The notes below the pieces were generated by a model, which was not told the DNA's origin, did not search any database, and saw only the letters and a program-made list of their open reading frames with translations. From Rhodonellum sp041748555 (lineage in GTDB: Bacteria; Bacteroidota; Bacteroidia; Cytophagales; Cyclobacteriaceae), in contig JBGTDA010000230.1 in NCBI GenBank assembly GCA_041748555.1, forward strand, positions 1 through 64,000: DNA of 64,000 nucleotides. The letters run 5' to 3'. A program made the translations under genes and the position numbers. Shown piece by piece: positions 54,606 through 63,813 of the stretch; positions within the stretch are counted from its first letter, which is position 1, and every line of letters starts with the position of its first letter.

Positions 54606-55007
54606 TATATTTAGATTTAATGGGTTTAATATTTAAGATGCAAAATTTACAAAAAAAAATCTTTCTATTAAAATTCGTGCAACAAATGAGCCGAAAAAAT
54701 AAATAGTTAGCACACAATTAAGCCAATATTTACCATTAATTAAAAATATATGTTGATTCCTTTTTTGTTTGAAAACAATGATATTTTAGATAAATATTCC
54801 CCACCGGGTTAAAAAACCAATTGAATAACTTTGATATTTGGAAGAATTTGAAAATTTCGGTTGGAATTTGAAAAGATGAATTTTTTTTGAAATTATTTTT
54901 TATAAAAAGTATTTTTTTGAGTTTAGAACCTCCTCTAAAAAACTTGCAGCAAATTTTATTTTGTTATTCAATGATTTGATTGTTTTTATTAGGTATAAAA
55001 AATTCCA
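54606..55007. other. 402-bp A+T-rich gap upstream of gltB and downstream of gldE
   Basis: It should hold the gltBD promoter. I find no perfect TAnnTTTG element, no ORF of note and no terminator with a convincing G/C stem. In many relatives gldD would follow gldE here; nothing resembling it remains. Confidence 0.5.
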
Positions 55008-56360
55008 TCAATCCACATTATGGCCGATGTTACCCTTATCGTCATTGGTAAGATGAACCTTCACCTTTTTGATCTTTCTGGTATCCACAGAAAGGACGGT
55101 AAATTCGATGTTTTCGAACAAAATCTTTGTCCCGTTTTTAGGAAAACTCGAGTTGATCTCCAATAGAAGTCCTCCCAAGGATTCACTTTCTCCTTTTACT
55201 TCTTCAAAGGCCTGAGAGTCAAGTTCCAGTTTTTTACAAAAATCATTCAAAGAAATTTTTCCTTCAAACACATATGTCTGCGGGTCAAGCTTTTTATAAT
55301 AGAAATCTTCGGCATCATCAAACTCATCGTTTATTTCTCCGATAATTTCCTCAATCAGATCTTCTAATGTTACAAGCCCCGAGGTGCCTCCATATTCGTC
55401 AACAACTATTGCCATATGGACTCTTCTGTTCTGAAAGTCCTTTAGAAGAGAGTCGACTTTTTTATTCTCAGGAACAAAAAACCCTTTTCTTACAAGCTTC
55501 TGCCATTCAAAATCTTCCTGATTTTCTATGTATGGCAAGAGGTCTTTGATATAGAGAATACCCTCGATATTATCGATAGTTTCGGTGTAAACAGGAATCC
55601 TGGAATATCCGCTTTTATTGATTTTATCCATCAGTTCATGAAAATCCATTTCAGTATCCACAGCTGTGATATCCATCCGGGATTTCATAACCTGCTTTAC
55701 GGTAAGGGTCCCAAAATTAACAATTCCTTTCAAAATGTCCTTCTCCTCCTCAGTAGCATCATCAGCAGTCATTTCTAGAGCCTGATGCAATTCATCCACA
55801 GATAAAGTATACCCCTTTTTTTGAATCCTTCTTTCAATAACATTACTGATTGACATAAGAAATAATGACAGCGGTTTTAAAAGAATCGAGAAAAAGAAAA
55901 TATAAGGTGCCATCATCAATGAAAAGGTCAATTTGGCATTAGTGGCATATACTTTAGGGACGATTTCCCCAAAGAAAACAATAGCAAAAGTCACCACAAC
56001 AGTCTGTATTGCTATTATCAACACCCCGGTGGCATCCAACCCAAAAAGAGTCCAGAATACAAATGTGGTCAAAGTGACTATTCCTACATTTATGAGGTTA
56101 TTAAGAATTAAGATGGTGCTTAAAAGCTGCTGAGGAGACTCTACCAGCTGGATTACTTTTGAAACCCTTTTGTCTGCCTGTTGATCCATTCCTGCTATAT
56201 CACCTGAATCAAGTGAAAAATATGCAACTTCCGACCCGGATACAAGCCCTGAACAGATCAACAGTAAAATAAAAATCAATCCATTAATCAATAAATAGCT
56301 GGCAGAAACTGAATTCATTTCTGCCAGTAATAGTAAACCGGGATAGGGGTCGTCCATCAA
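55008..56360 (-). CDS. gldE: GldE-like protein (CNNM/DUF21-CBS-CorC, gliding motility associated)
   Basis: A 450-residue protein: DUF21/CNNM membrane domain with four helices (about 15-200; SGSEVAYFSLDSGDIAGM), a CBS pair (about 220-345; VKQVMKSRMDITAVDTE, VHMAIVVDEYGGTSGLVTLEDLIEEIIGEI split across two repeats) and a C-terminal CorC_HlyC domain (about 365-445). It belongs to the CorC/YhdP-type Mg2+ and cation efflux group. The name GldE is supported by its place next to ssb and mutY, as in gliding Bacteroidota. GldD, its usual partner, is missing downstream. Confidence 0.85.
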   Translation of the reverse strand: MMDDPYPGLLLLAEMNSVSASYLLINGLIFILLLICSGLVSGSEVAYFSLDSGDIAGMDQQADKRVSKVIQLVESPQQLLSTILILNNLINVGIVTLTTFVFWTLFGLDATGVLIIAIQTVVVTFAIVFFGEIVPKVYATNAKLTFSLMMAPYIFFFSILLKPLSLFLMSISNVIERRIQKKGYTLSVDELHQALEMTADDATEEEKDILKGIVNFGTLTVKQVMKSRMDITAVDTEMDFHELMDKINKSGYSRIPVYTETIDNIEGILYIKDLLPYIENQEDFEWQKLVRKGFFVPENKKVDSLLKDFQNRRVHMAIVVDEYGGTSGLVTLEDLIEEIIGEINDEFDDAEDFYYKKLDPQTYVFEGKISLNDFCKKLELDSQAFEEVKGESESLGGLLLEINSSFPKNGTKILFENIEFTVLSVDTRKIKKVKVHLTNDDKGNIGHNVD

Positions 56361-56378
56361 TATTTTAAAATATAATCA

Positions 56379-56411
56379 CAAAATTAATCAATTCTTGACC
56401 ACAATATCAAA
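56379..56411 (-). promoter_or_regulatory. Putative internal promoter for gldE
   Basis: On the minus strand TTTG (plus 56408-56411) precedes TAATTTTG (plus 56379-56386) by 21 bp, both perfect. Predicted start near 56372, 12 nt before the gldE ATG, within the 60-bp ssb-gldE gap. Confidence 0.5.
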
Positions 56412-56420
56412 AATTCCCTA

Positions 56421-56876
56421 TCAGAATGGTAAATCATCGTCTTCAGAGCTGCTTTCCACAGGCTGCTGATTTGTCTTGGCATTGGACGCTGAATTTGAAT
56501 AATTACCCCCTCCCTGCTGATCAGACGAATTATTGGAACCTTCTGGTCTTCCTCCAAGCATGGTAAAACTCAACACCCTTATCTTTACTTTTTTTCTGTT
56601 GTTACCTTGATCATCCTGCCAGGTATCAGTTTTAATCTTTCCCTCTACGAAAAGTTGCATACCTTTTTTAAGATATTGTTCTGCAATTCTGGCCTGTGCA
56701 TCCCACATTTCCAGATCATGCCATTCGGTATTTTCTACCCTGTTCCCGCTTCGGTCTTTATAGACCTCAGTTGTAGCCAATCCTACATTTGCCACTACCT
56801 TATCTCCCTCAAGGTGTTTCACCTCAGGATCTGCACCCAAATTACCAACTAAAATCACTTTATTTACTCCTGCCAT
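56421..56876 (-). CDS. ssb: Single-stranded DNA-binding protein
   Basis: A 151-residue SSB. The OB fold occupies residues 1-110 (VNKVILVGNLGADPEVKHLE, NTEWHDLEMWDAQARIAEQY, KGMQLFVEGKIKTDTW). A flexible Asn/Ser/Gln-rich tail follows and ends in the acidic DDDLPF tip that docks RecQ, PriA, ExoI and other partners. Lies between mutY and gldE on the same strand. Confidence 0.97.
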   Translation of the reverse strand: MAGVNKVILVGNLGADPEVKHLEGDKVVANVGLATTEVYKDRSGNRVENTEWHDLEMWDAQARIAEQYLKKGMQLFVEGKIKTDTWQDDQGNNRKKVKIRVLSFTMLGGRPEGSNNSSDQQGGGNYSNSASNAKTNQQPVESSSEDDDLPF

Positions 56877-56927
56877 TTTCTTAAATTATTTAAAGGGTTA
56901 AAAAAAATTCAATTTTCAATTTAGGGA

Positions 56928-58001
56928 TTATTTCTCGCCGTTCAAAAATTTTAGTATCAACCTGGGTTTTCCTAAACTTTCGAGTTTTTGCCTATCAACC
57001 AGAAAATACCTGCGTTGTCGCACCCAGTTTTGGAGCTCCTCCTTATGATCTTTTTTGATATCAAATGACACAAAATTGGCAAATATTCTCTGGTGAGTAA
57101 GAATATGCTTAAAAGTCAATTCCGGATTAAAATTTATTTTAGGATTTAAAAATTCCAATTCTTTAAAATAAATAAAATCTGCCGGATCCCGGATTACCTG
57201 AATATTATTCTCCTCAAGCGGAAAATCATAAAGCCCTTCCCAAATATCCCCTGTTCCTCTCTTTTTTATTACCACCTCATTCTCACATTGGATATGAGCA
57301 TAGGTAAAGTACCTTACCTTTATTTTAACCCTGTTTTCCTTTACAGGCAGCAGCCCTACTGCATTGTTATTATAGGCATAGCAGTTTTTTTTGAAAATAC
57401 AGTTTTCACAATCAGGGTTTTTTGGCTTACACTTCAGAGAACCAAATTCCATGATGGCCTGATTGAATTCACCTGGCTGATTGAAAGGAATAAGTGAATT
57501 GGCCAATTCTTCAAATTCTTTTTTTGCGGAAGGGCTTCCGATATCTGCTGTTATTCCAAAATACCGGCTAAGGATCCGGAATACATTTCCATCCACCACC
57601 GCCACGGGTTGGTCAAAAGCGAAAGAAGCAATAGCTGCGGCAGTATAATTTCCCACCCCCTTCAATTTCAAAAGTTCTTCATAGGAACCGGGAAATTTGC
57701 CTTGATATTTATTCACAACATCTTTGGCGCACTGATGAAGATTGCGAGCCCTACTATAATAACCCAACCCCTGCCAGAGCCTCAAAACCTCATCAGGGGA
57801 GGCATCTGCCAGATCTTGCACCGTTGGAAAATTGTTCAGGAATTTTTGGAAATAGGGCAGACCTTGGGCCACCCGTGTCTGCTGCAGAATGACTTCTGAC
57901 AACCAAATGATATACGGTTGTTTTGTGTTCCTCCAAGGTAAATCTCTTTTATAAATGGAATACCAATCCAACAATTTATAGGTAAAGTGGTCTTTAATCA
58001 A
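56928..58001 (-). CDS. mutY: A/G-specific adenine glycosylase MutY
   Basis: A 357-residue base-excision enzyme removing A opposite 8-oxoG. The catalytic Glu36 is in WLSEVILQQTRV, and the helix-hairpin-helix is LKGVGNYTAAAIASFAF with catalytic Asp137 in VAVVDGNVFR. The 4Fe-4S ligands are Cys191, Cys198, Cys201 and Cys207 (C-x6-C-x2-C-x5-C). The C-terminal NUDIX-like domain (about 230-350) recognises 8-oxoG. First gene of mutY-ssb-gldE, divergent from the HU gene. Confidence 0.97.
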   Translation of the reverse strand: MIKDHFTYKLLDWYSIYKRDLPWRNTKQPYIIWLSEVILQQTRVAQGLPYFQKFLNNFPTVQDLADASPDEVLRLWQGLGYYSRARNLHQCAKDVVNKYQGKFPGSYEELLKLKGVGNYTAAAIASFAFDQPVAVVDGNVFRILSRYFGITADIGSPSAKKEFEELANSLIPFNQPGEFNQAIMEFGSLKCKPKNPDCENCIFKKNCYAYNNNAVGLLPVKENRVKIKVRYFTYAHIQCENEVVIKKRGTGDIWEGLYDFPLEENNIQVIRDPADFIYFKELEFLNPKINFNPELTFKHILTHQRIFANFVSFDIKKDHKEELQNWVRQRRYFLVDRQKLESLGKPRLILKFLNGEK

Positions 58002-58060
58002 AATGTATGAAATTTATTCTATTAATGAATCGTTAAACAAATGAAGCTAATTTTAGCCAT

Positions 58061-58095
58061 TTTGTTTTTATATTGAAATGGTTAGTGTAAATTTG
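58061..58095 (+). promoter_or_regulatory. Putative promoter of the HU-rng gene run
   Basis: TTTG (58061-58064) and TAAATTTG (58088-58095, perfect TAnnTTTG) are separated by 23 bp, slightly long. Predicted start near 58102, about 60 nt before the GTG start of the HU gene. Confidence 0.4.
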
Positions 58096-58162
58096 CAGTC
58101 CCAAAAATAGTTGGTTAATAGGTCGTTAAGCTTATTCAATAACAAATTAAACATAATTCACA

Positions 58163-58471
58163 GTGACTAAAGCAGAAGTAATCACCAAAATTTCGGACAA
58201 GACAGGAATTCAAAAAGATGATGTAACTCAAACCGTTGAGGCATTCTTCAAAGTTGTAAAAGATTCCATGGCAGATGGAGACAATATTTATGTAAGAGGT
58301 TTTGGCAGCTTCATCAATAAAAAGAGAGCTAAAAAAATCGCCAGAAACATCTCTAAAAACACTGCCATTGTGATTGAGGAACACTATGTTCCTGCATTCA
58401 AGCCTTCTAAGGTTTTTATTGAAAAAATCAAGAACAGTAAGAAAATTAAAGAACTGGCCCCTCAGGATTAA
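58163..58471 (+). CDS. HU/IHF-family DNA-binding protein
   Basis: A 102-residue nucleoid protein starting with GTG (VTKAEVITKISDKTGI). No in-frame ATG exists near, and the GTG gives the exact HU N-terminus. The DNA-binding arm is GFGSFINKKRAKKIARNI followed by KNTAIVIEEHYVPAFKPSK, with the intercalating Pro likely in VPAFKP. It bends and compacts DNA. Followed after 22 bp by a TPR gene. Confidence 0.94.
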   Translation: MTKAEVITKISDKTGIQKDDVTQTVEAFFKVVKDSMADGDNIYVRGFGSFINKKRAKKIARNISKNTAIVIEEHYVPAFKPSKVFIEKIKNSKKIKELAPQD

Positions 58472-58493
58472 CCATTAGGTGCCGGTTTGACTT

Positions 58494-59312
58494 ATGAAAA
58501 AATCCCAAATCATAGCCCTTGTATTAGGAGTAGTTACCTTAGCTGTTCTCTATTCCCTTCCAAGAGTAGTCGTAGACAATGATGAGGGCAATGCGAATTT
58601 ATCCACTGCTGAAACCAATTCTTCTGAGATTGCAGAGGAAATGCATGAGGCAGAATTAACGGCCTCAGACAAGGAAAAAATCACCAACCTTTCACGAAGC
58701 CTTGAAAACGCGGAAAATGAAGAAAATTTTGTTACATTCGCTGATTCTATAGCCTTATTGTTCTCGGAATCAGGCAAGTTGGATAGCGCAGCACATTATT
58801 ATGGATTAGCGGCCTCCCGACTATCAACCATAAACCGGTTAGAAAAAGCCGGAAGCGCGTACTATGAGGCTTTTAGTTTCGCATTAGATGACCAAAAAGT
58901 TTCATTTCTTGCAGAAAAGACTAGAAGTTTTCTCAATCAGGTTTTGGAAAAAGATCCAAAACGACTTGATCTGAAAACCAAAGTTGCAATGACTTATGTT
59001 TCCTCCTCAAACCCTATGCAAGGAATCACCATGCTGAGGGAGATTTTGGAGGAAGACCCTAAGAACGAAGCGGCTATTTTCAATATGGGCATACTGTCCA
59101 TGCAATCCGGCCAATACAAAAGGGCAGCGGAGCGGTTTGAAGAATTGGTCAACTATGCTCCTGATAATGTTCAGGGTCAATTTTATTTGGGTGTAAGTTA
59201 TTTTGAATCAAACCAAAAGAATAAAGCCAAAAAGCAGTTCCAGCAGGTTCAAAGCATGACAACAGACCCAATGGTGCTGTCAAGTGTGGAAAGTTATCTG
59301 GAGAGGCTATAA
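58494..59312 (+). CDS. Membrane-anchored TPR protein
   Basis: A 272-residue protein with an N-terminal helix (QIIALVLGVVTLAVLY, residues 5-20) as anchor or signal. It has an acidic linker and then tetratricopeptide repeats from about residue 95 to the end, for example NMGILSMQSGQYKRAAERFE and GQFYLGVSYFESNQKNKAKK. A scaffold or adaptor role is likely. Between the HU gene and the mini-protein on the same strand. Confidence 0.85.
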   Translation: MKKSQIIALVLGVVTLAVLYSLPRVVVDNDEGNANLSTAETNSSEIAEEMHEAELTASDKEKITNLSRSLENAENEENFVTFADSIALLFSESGKLDSAAHYYGLAASRLSTINRLEKAGSAYYEAFSFALDDQKVSFLAEKTRSFLNQVLEKDPKRLDLKTKVAMTYVSSSNPMQGITMLREILEEDPKNEAAIFNMGILSMQSGQYKRAAERFEELVNYAPDNVQGQFYLGVSYFESNQKNKAKKQFQQVQSMTTDPMVLSSVESYLERL

Positions 59313-59342
59313 ATAATTGTTAAACTATAAATAAACAACACC

Positions 59343-59432
59343 ATGCCTTGCGGTAAAAAAAGAAAAAGACACAAAATCGCTACGCACAAGCGTAAAAAAA
59401 GACTGAGAAAAAACAGACATAAGAAGAAGTAA
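59343..59432 (+). CDS. 29-residue Lys/Arg-rich protein with COX24/AURKAIP1 (mS38)-type motif
   Basis: Starts MPCGKKRKRHKIATHKRKKR and ends LRKNRHKKK, with about two-thirds Lys, Arg or His. This tiny protein is a conserved Bacteroidota product with the COX24/AURKAIP1 motif of the mitoribosomal protein mS38 and is probably a ribosomal component; that assignment is from family knowledge, not shown here. It lies between the TPR gene and rng. Its last codons form the left arm of a terminator hairpin. It is too short to be found by usual ORF length limits. Confidence 0.82.
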   Translation: MPCGKKRKRHKIATHKRKKRLRKNRHKKK

Positions 59433-59449
59433 AATACTTCTTCTTTTTT
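59421..59449 (+). terminator. Terminator overlapping the end of the mini-protein gene
   Basis: AAGAAGAAGTA (59421-59431, coding for the last Lys codons and the first bases of the stop) pairs with TACTTCTTCTT (59435-59445), followed by T's. The stem is A/T-rich, so of moderate strength. Confidence 0.65.
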
Positions 59450-59496
59450 AAGTTATTACAGTAAACGTTCATTAACATTATAAACCTAGACACAAT

Positions 59497-61068
59497 TTGA
59501 GCACAGAATTAGTTATCGATTCTGCTCAAGGAGGTAGTCGTATAGCCCTTTTAAAAGACAAAAGTCTGGTGGAGCTCCACTCAGGTGGAGAGGACAATCA
59601 GTTTAAGGTGGGAGACATTTATTTAGGTACAGTCCGTAAAATCGTCAATGGTCTCAATGCGGCTTTTATCGATGTAGGCTATGAGAAAGATGCATTTTTG
59701 CATTATCAGGATTTGGGTCCTCAGATCAACAGCCTCAATAACTACACAAAACTGTACCGAAACAATAATTTTTCCAATTATAGTCTGAAAGGGTTCGAAA
59801 TGGAACCTGACATAGAAAAGCTTGGGAAAATAACCAATGTCCTTTCTAAAAACAGCCAGATTTTGGTTCAAGTAATTAAAGAACCGATTTCTACTAAAGG
59901 CCCACGACTATCCTGTGAGCTCTCCCTTGCCGGTCGTTATTTGGTAATGGTCCCCTTTTCAGATTCTGTAAACGTATCCAAAAAAATACGGAGCGCAGAA
60001 GAAAGAAGAAGGCTGGTCCGCCTTATTACTTCCATCAAACCCGCCAATTTCGGTGTCATTATCAGAACAGTTGCCGAAGGCCAGTCTGTTACAGAACTGG
60101 ACAAAGACCTGCGAAATCTGGTAACCACCTGGGAGGAGGGAATGAAAAAACTTACCAAAGCCAAAGGCCGCGATAAGGTAATAGGAGAAATGAGTATGGC
60201 TTCCTCTATCATTAGAGACCTACTCAACGAATCATTCGATGCAATCACAGTAGAAGATGAGGTAGTTTATGATCAGATCAGATCTTACATAAGATCGATC
60301 GTCCCTGAAAAGGAAAAAATTGTTAAGCTTTACAACGGAAAAGCTAAGCTCTTTGAAAATTTTGGAATAGAAAAGCAAATCAAAAGCTTGTTTGGCCAGA
60401 CTATTAGTCTTCCACAGGGAGGTTATGTCATTATTGAACATACAGAAGCCCTCCACGTCATCGACGTCAACAGTGGTAACAAATCCAATCAAGAAAGTGA
60501 CCAGGAAAATACGGCCTTGAAGACCAACCTGGTAGCTGCCAAAGAAATTGCCCGACAATTGCGCCTCCGAGACATGGGAGGCATCATCGTCATTGACTTC
60601 ATCGACATGAAGAAAGCCGATAATAAAAAGGCTATCTACGATGCAATGAAAGACGAAATGAAAGACGACAGGTCAAAAAATACTGTACTGCCACTGACCA
60701 AATTCGGTCTGATGCAAATCACCCGACAACGTGTAAGACCTGAAGTAAACATTGTCACCAAAGAAACTTGTCCCTCCTGCATGGGAACCGGCAAGATACA
60801 GGCCTCCATTTTAGTGGCCGACAAATTGGAAAAAGACCTCGAGCATATTGCAACTATCCAAAACGTATCCAATATCCATATTGGATTACACCCTTACCTT
60901 TACGCTTATTTTACAAACGGAATTATATCCAAGCGGGTAAAGTGGTTTTTCAAATACCTTAAATGGGTGAAACTGATCAAAGATTCCTCACTACCGGTGA
61001 CGGAGTACAAATTCCTTGACGATTCAGGAGAAGAAATAGAACTTAAAGTAAAAAGCGAGACCGAATAA
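59497..61068 (+). CDS. rng: Ribonuclease E/G family endoribonuclease
   Basis: A 523-residue RNase G-like enzyme acting on rRNA precursors and mRNA. It starts with TTG (STELVIDSAQGG); an in-frame stop just upstream excludes a longer form. The S1 domain is at about residues 35-125 (GDIYLGTVRKIVNGLNAAFI, DVGYEKDAFLH). The catalytic core has VIDVNSG and IIVIDFIDM (the two Mg2+ Asp) and the zinc-link TCPSCMGTGK. There is no long C-terminal degradosome tail. Confidence 0.95.
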   Translation: MSTELVIDSAQGGSRIALLKDKSLVELHSGGEDNQFKVGDIYLGTVRKIVNGLNAAFIDVGYEKDAFLHYQDLGPQINSLNNYTKLYRNNNFSNYSLKGFEMEPDIEKLGKITNVLSKNSQILVQVIKEPISTKGPRLSCELSLAGRYLVMVPFSDSVNVSKKIRSAEERRRLVRLITSIKPANFGVIIRTVAEGQSVTELDKDLRNLVTTWEEGMKKLTKAKGRDKVIGEMSMASSIIRDLLNESFDAITVEDEVVYDQIRSYIRSIVPEKEKIVKLYNGKAKLFENFGIEKQIKSLFGQTISLPQGGYVIIEHTEALHVIDVNSGNKSNQESDQENTALKTNLVAAKEIARQLRLRDMGGIIVIDFIDMKKADNKKAIYDAMKDEMKDDRSKNTVLPLTKFGLMQITRQRVRPEVNIVTKETCPSCMGTGKIQASILVADKLEKDLEHIATIQNVSNIHIGLHPYLYAYFTNGIISKRVKWFFKYLKWVKLIKDSSLPVTEYKFLDDSGEEIELKVKSETE

Positions 61069-61082
61069 GTCTCGTTTTTTTT
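61056..61082 (+). terminator. Terminator of rng
   Basis: CGAGAC (61056-61061) pairs with GTCTCG (61069-61074), followed by eight T's. The left arm and loop overlap the last codons and stop of rng. Confidence 0.8.
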
Positions 61083-61146
61083 ACTACCAGTCTTCCAGAA
61101 AAATGGAAAAATAATGTTGACAAGATAATAAAATGTAAGGTAGTGA

Positions 61147-62655
61147 TCACATTACCCTCTGCCTAAATTGCAGTGATTCGGGATCTTCCAAATTGATCAG
61201 GTAACCATTTACTACCGCGTATTTAAGTCGCCCATTTTCTGCCAGATAAAAATTAGGCGACGCTCCGGTCTGCATTCCAAAAGGTATTTCTTCGGCATTC
61301 TTCAGTACCAATATGGGAAGATCGAACAATTCCGCATCCTTCGCATCCTCAACCCTTACAGCCAAGTAACCTTCTTTTAACAATTCCATTGCATTCTCCT
61401 TAGTGATGGAAGAGATGTCTTTAAAAGTTTCAGGATGTATTTTCCCTTCTACCACTTCTAACCCTTCAGCATCCAATTCTTCATATCCATAATAAACAGA
61501 TAAATCACCTATATCATCTATGGCTCCATTGACAAAGTAATTACCATTCGCATTTGCATCTGCCTCCCTTCTTTTGATACCCAAATCAACGCTATATTGA
61601 GATCCGTTTTTAGTCAGCAGGACATTTTTCAGTATTAGGTCCATCAGTTTATTATCATTGTCAGGAATAGCATAATAATCCTCAAGTGCATATTGATCAT
61701 AAGATCCTTTTGCTATTTCGTAAAGAGCATTTAGAATTATCATAAAATTGAGCTTACGGATAAATTGCTTTTCAGGATCATTTGGATATCCTCCCGATTC
61801 AATCAGAATCGTACTAGTCCCCCATTTTTGAAAGTTATCACCAAATGCCCTAGGCTCAAATGCATCGTCATATTTGCCCACTTGGCCAGGGATTGTTTCC
61901 TGCAAAATCCGATTCATACCTACAATTACCTGCATGGCTTTTTGCCGGACATCATTTACCTCGGTTTCATAATTATAAGCCGGTGCCAATACCGAAATAG
62001 TTGCAGGTTTTGCAGTTTGAAAAACATTATAATAAACCTGTTGGTCATGAAGGTTGAAGCCGAATCCGGGGGAAAAGGTGTCTCTTGCATTTTTAAGGAT
62101 TATAGCTTCAGGTGACACCAGATCCACCGCGTCCCTGTTTAGATCTATATCCAGCGCATTTCTTCTCTTCCACTCATCCATACCATCCGGATTCACCATG
62201 GGGATGAAACGAATATTCAGATTTGATAAAATGGTGTTCCTGATGGTATCAAATTCATCCTCAGAGCCTTCGAGAAAATTGAACAAGTCAAACAGTGCCA
62301 TCGTTGCTGTGCTTTCATTTCCGTGCATTTGGGACCAGAGCATTACCTTAACATGGCCATTGCCAATGGACATCTGATATATACTTTTGCCCTCCACGGA
62401 TATTCCGATTTCTTCCACCAAAAATCCTCCCTTCCTGTTATTGACAAGATGCAAAACTTCTGCATGTTTAAATCTTCGCCGATCTACGGACTTTTCCTGA
62501 TAGCTCTCGTAGGCAGCTTCCAGTTTTGTCGGATCTAAATTTTGCTGTTTTTCCGGTTCATTTCTACAAGAGGGAAAGATGAACAATAACAATATCAGGA
62601 AACAGCAGGCTTTTAGATAAATAGTTGATGAATTCATAGAGGCAGGGCTTTTCAT
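61147..62655 (-). CDS. Lipoprotein zinc carboxypeptidase, peptidase family M14
   Basis: A 502-residue protein with lipobox FPSC (about residue 30), so membrane-anchored in the periplasm; the Met at 62637 is an equally good start. The zinc site is WSQMHGNEST (His-x-x-Glu), with the substrate Arg/Asn region IRFIPMVNPDGMDEWKRRNA and IDLNRD, and FNLHDQQ supplying the third His. The catalytic Glu near the end of the domain is probably in ILIESGGYP. A further 180 C-terminal residues are uncharacterised. It likely trims peptides or murein peptides. Confidence 0.88.
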   Translation of the reverse strand: MKSPASMNSSTIYLKACCFLILLLFIFPSCRNEPEKQQNLDPTKLEAAYESYQEKSVDRRRFKHAEVLHLVNNRKGGFLVEEIGISVEGKSIYQMSIGNGHVKVMLWSQMHGNESTATMALFDLFNFLEGSEDEFDTIRNTILSNLNIRFIPMVNPDGMDEWKRRNALDIDLNRDAVDLVSPEAIILKNARDTFSPGFGFNLHDQQVYYNVFQTAKPATISVLAPAYNYETEVNDVRQKAMQVIVGMNRILQETIPGQVGKYDDAFEPRAFGDNFQKWGTSTILIESGGYPNDPEKQFIRKLNFMIILNALYEIAKGSYDQYALEDYYAIPDNDNKLMDLILKNVLLTKNGSQYSVDLGIKRREADANANGNYFVNGAIDDIGDLSVYYGYEELDAEGLEVVEGKIHPETFKDISSITKENAMELLKEGYLAVRVEDAKDAELFDLPILVLKNAEEIPFGMQTGASPNFYLAENGRLKYAVVNGYLINLEDPESLQFRQRVM

Positions 62656-62727
62656 TAAAATATTTGCCTAATGTATAAACTTAGGCTAAGAAATACTTTT
62701 ACTTTTGTTTTAAAATAAGATTATCAA

Positions 62728-63744
62728 ATGAAGCTAACATTCTTTGTCAAAGAATTGTCTTTGAAACATACCTTCACCATTGCCCATCAAAGCCGGGATA
62801 CCCAAGAAACCCTTATTGTCATGCTGGAGGATGGGGGTTTTTACGGTTTGGGAGAATCCACTACCAATCAGTTTTACGGAATGACAGTAGAAAACATGAG
62901 TGAAAGTCTTGAATCTTCCAGGCGATTGGTGGAAAAAGGTGAATGGAAAACTCCTGAACAGCTTTGGGATATCACAAGAAAAATATTTAAGGAAAATCCA
63001 TTTGCCCAATGCGCTTTGGATATGGCTGCATGGGATTTATTTACCAAAAAGCAGGGTAAAAAGCTTTATGAATATTTGGGGCTTGATCCCAGAAACATTC
63101 CCATCACTAATTTTACTATCGGAATTGATAAAGTAGATAAAATGGTAGCTAAAATGAAGGAGGTCGATTGGCCACTTTACAAGATAAAGTTGGGTACAGA
63201 CCACGATCTGGAGATCATCCGGGAACTTAGAAAACATACCTCTGCAATCTTCCGGATCGATGCGAATTGCGCATGGACAGCGGAACAGGCTATCCGGTAT
63301 TCTGAGGAGCTGGTGAGGCTCAATGTGGAATTCATGGAGCAGCCTTTGGGAAAAGATGATTTGGAGGGAATGAAGGAAGTATATCAGTACAGTAAATTAC
63401 CTGTAATAGCAGACGAAAGCTGTATACTTGAAAATGATGTTCAAAAATGCATTGGATTGTTTCACGGCATTAATGTGAAACTAGTCAAGGCCGGAGGAAT
63501 CACCCCTAGCCTGAGGATGATAAAGGAAGCCAAAGCTATGGGAATGAAAACCATGGTGGGATGTATGACAGAATCATCCATTGGCATTTCGGCGATTGCA
63601 CACATTGCTCCGCTTCTGGATTATGTAGATATGGATGGCGCAATGCTCTTAGCTAAAGATATCGCCAACGGTGTTAATATTACACCTGAGTCGGTTACTT
63701 TCCCAAAAAGGAATGGAATAGGGGCAAAATTGATTTCTGAATAA
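62728..63744 (+). CDS. Dipeptide epimerase (enolase superfamily, AE-epimerase-like)
   Basis: A 338-residue enolase-superfamily protein. The N-terminal capping domain is followed by a TIM barrel with the general base pair K-x-K in LYKIKLG, metal ligands Asp in FRIDANCAW, Glu in MEQPLG and Asp in IADESC, and the opposite Lys in NVKLVKAGG. This set matches muconate-lactonizing subgroup L-Ala-D/L-Glu epimerases, which recycle murein peptides. The M14 carboxypeptidase is divergent from it. Dipeptide specificity cannot be read from the sequence. Confidence 0.9.
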   Translation: MKLTFFVKELSLKHTFTIAHQSRDTQETLIVMLEDGGFYGLGESTTNQFYGMTVENMSESLESSRRLVEKGEWKTPEQLWDITRKIFKENPFAQCALDMAAWDLFTKKQGKKLYEYLGLDPRNIPITNFTIGIDKVDKMVAKMKEVDWPLYKIKLGTDHDLEIIRELRKHTSAIFRIDANCAWTAEQAIRYSEELVRLNVEFMEQPLGKDDLEGMKEVYQYSKLPVIADESCILENDVQKCIGLFHGINVKLVKAGGITPSLRMIKEAKAMGMKTMVGCMTESSIGISAIAHIAPLLDYVDMDGAMLLAKDIANGVNITPESVTFPKRNGIGAKLISE

Positions 63745-63771
63745 TTTTGAATTTTTATAGAGTAAAAAATC

Positions 63772-63808
63772 AAAAAGATAAACCTCCTGTTGGAGGTTTA
63801 TCTTTTTT
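63772..63808. terminator. Bidirectional terminator between the epimerase and S9 peptidase genes
   Basis: AAAGATAAACCTCC (63774-63787) pairs perfectly with GGAGGTTTATCTTT (63792-63805) around TGTT, with A's before and T's after. Confidence 0.9.
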
Positions 63809-63813
63809 ACGAG

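Noticed and set aside
62700..62707. A perfect -7 box (TACTTTTG) upstream of the dipeptide epimerase gene
   Set aside because: No TTTG-like -33 element lies 19-23 bp upstream, so I do not call a promoter.
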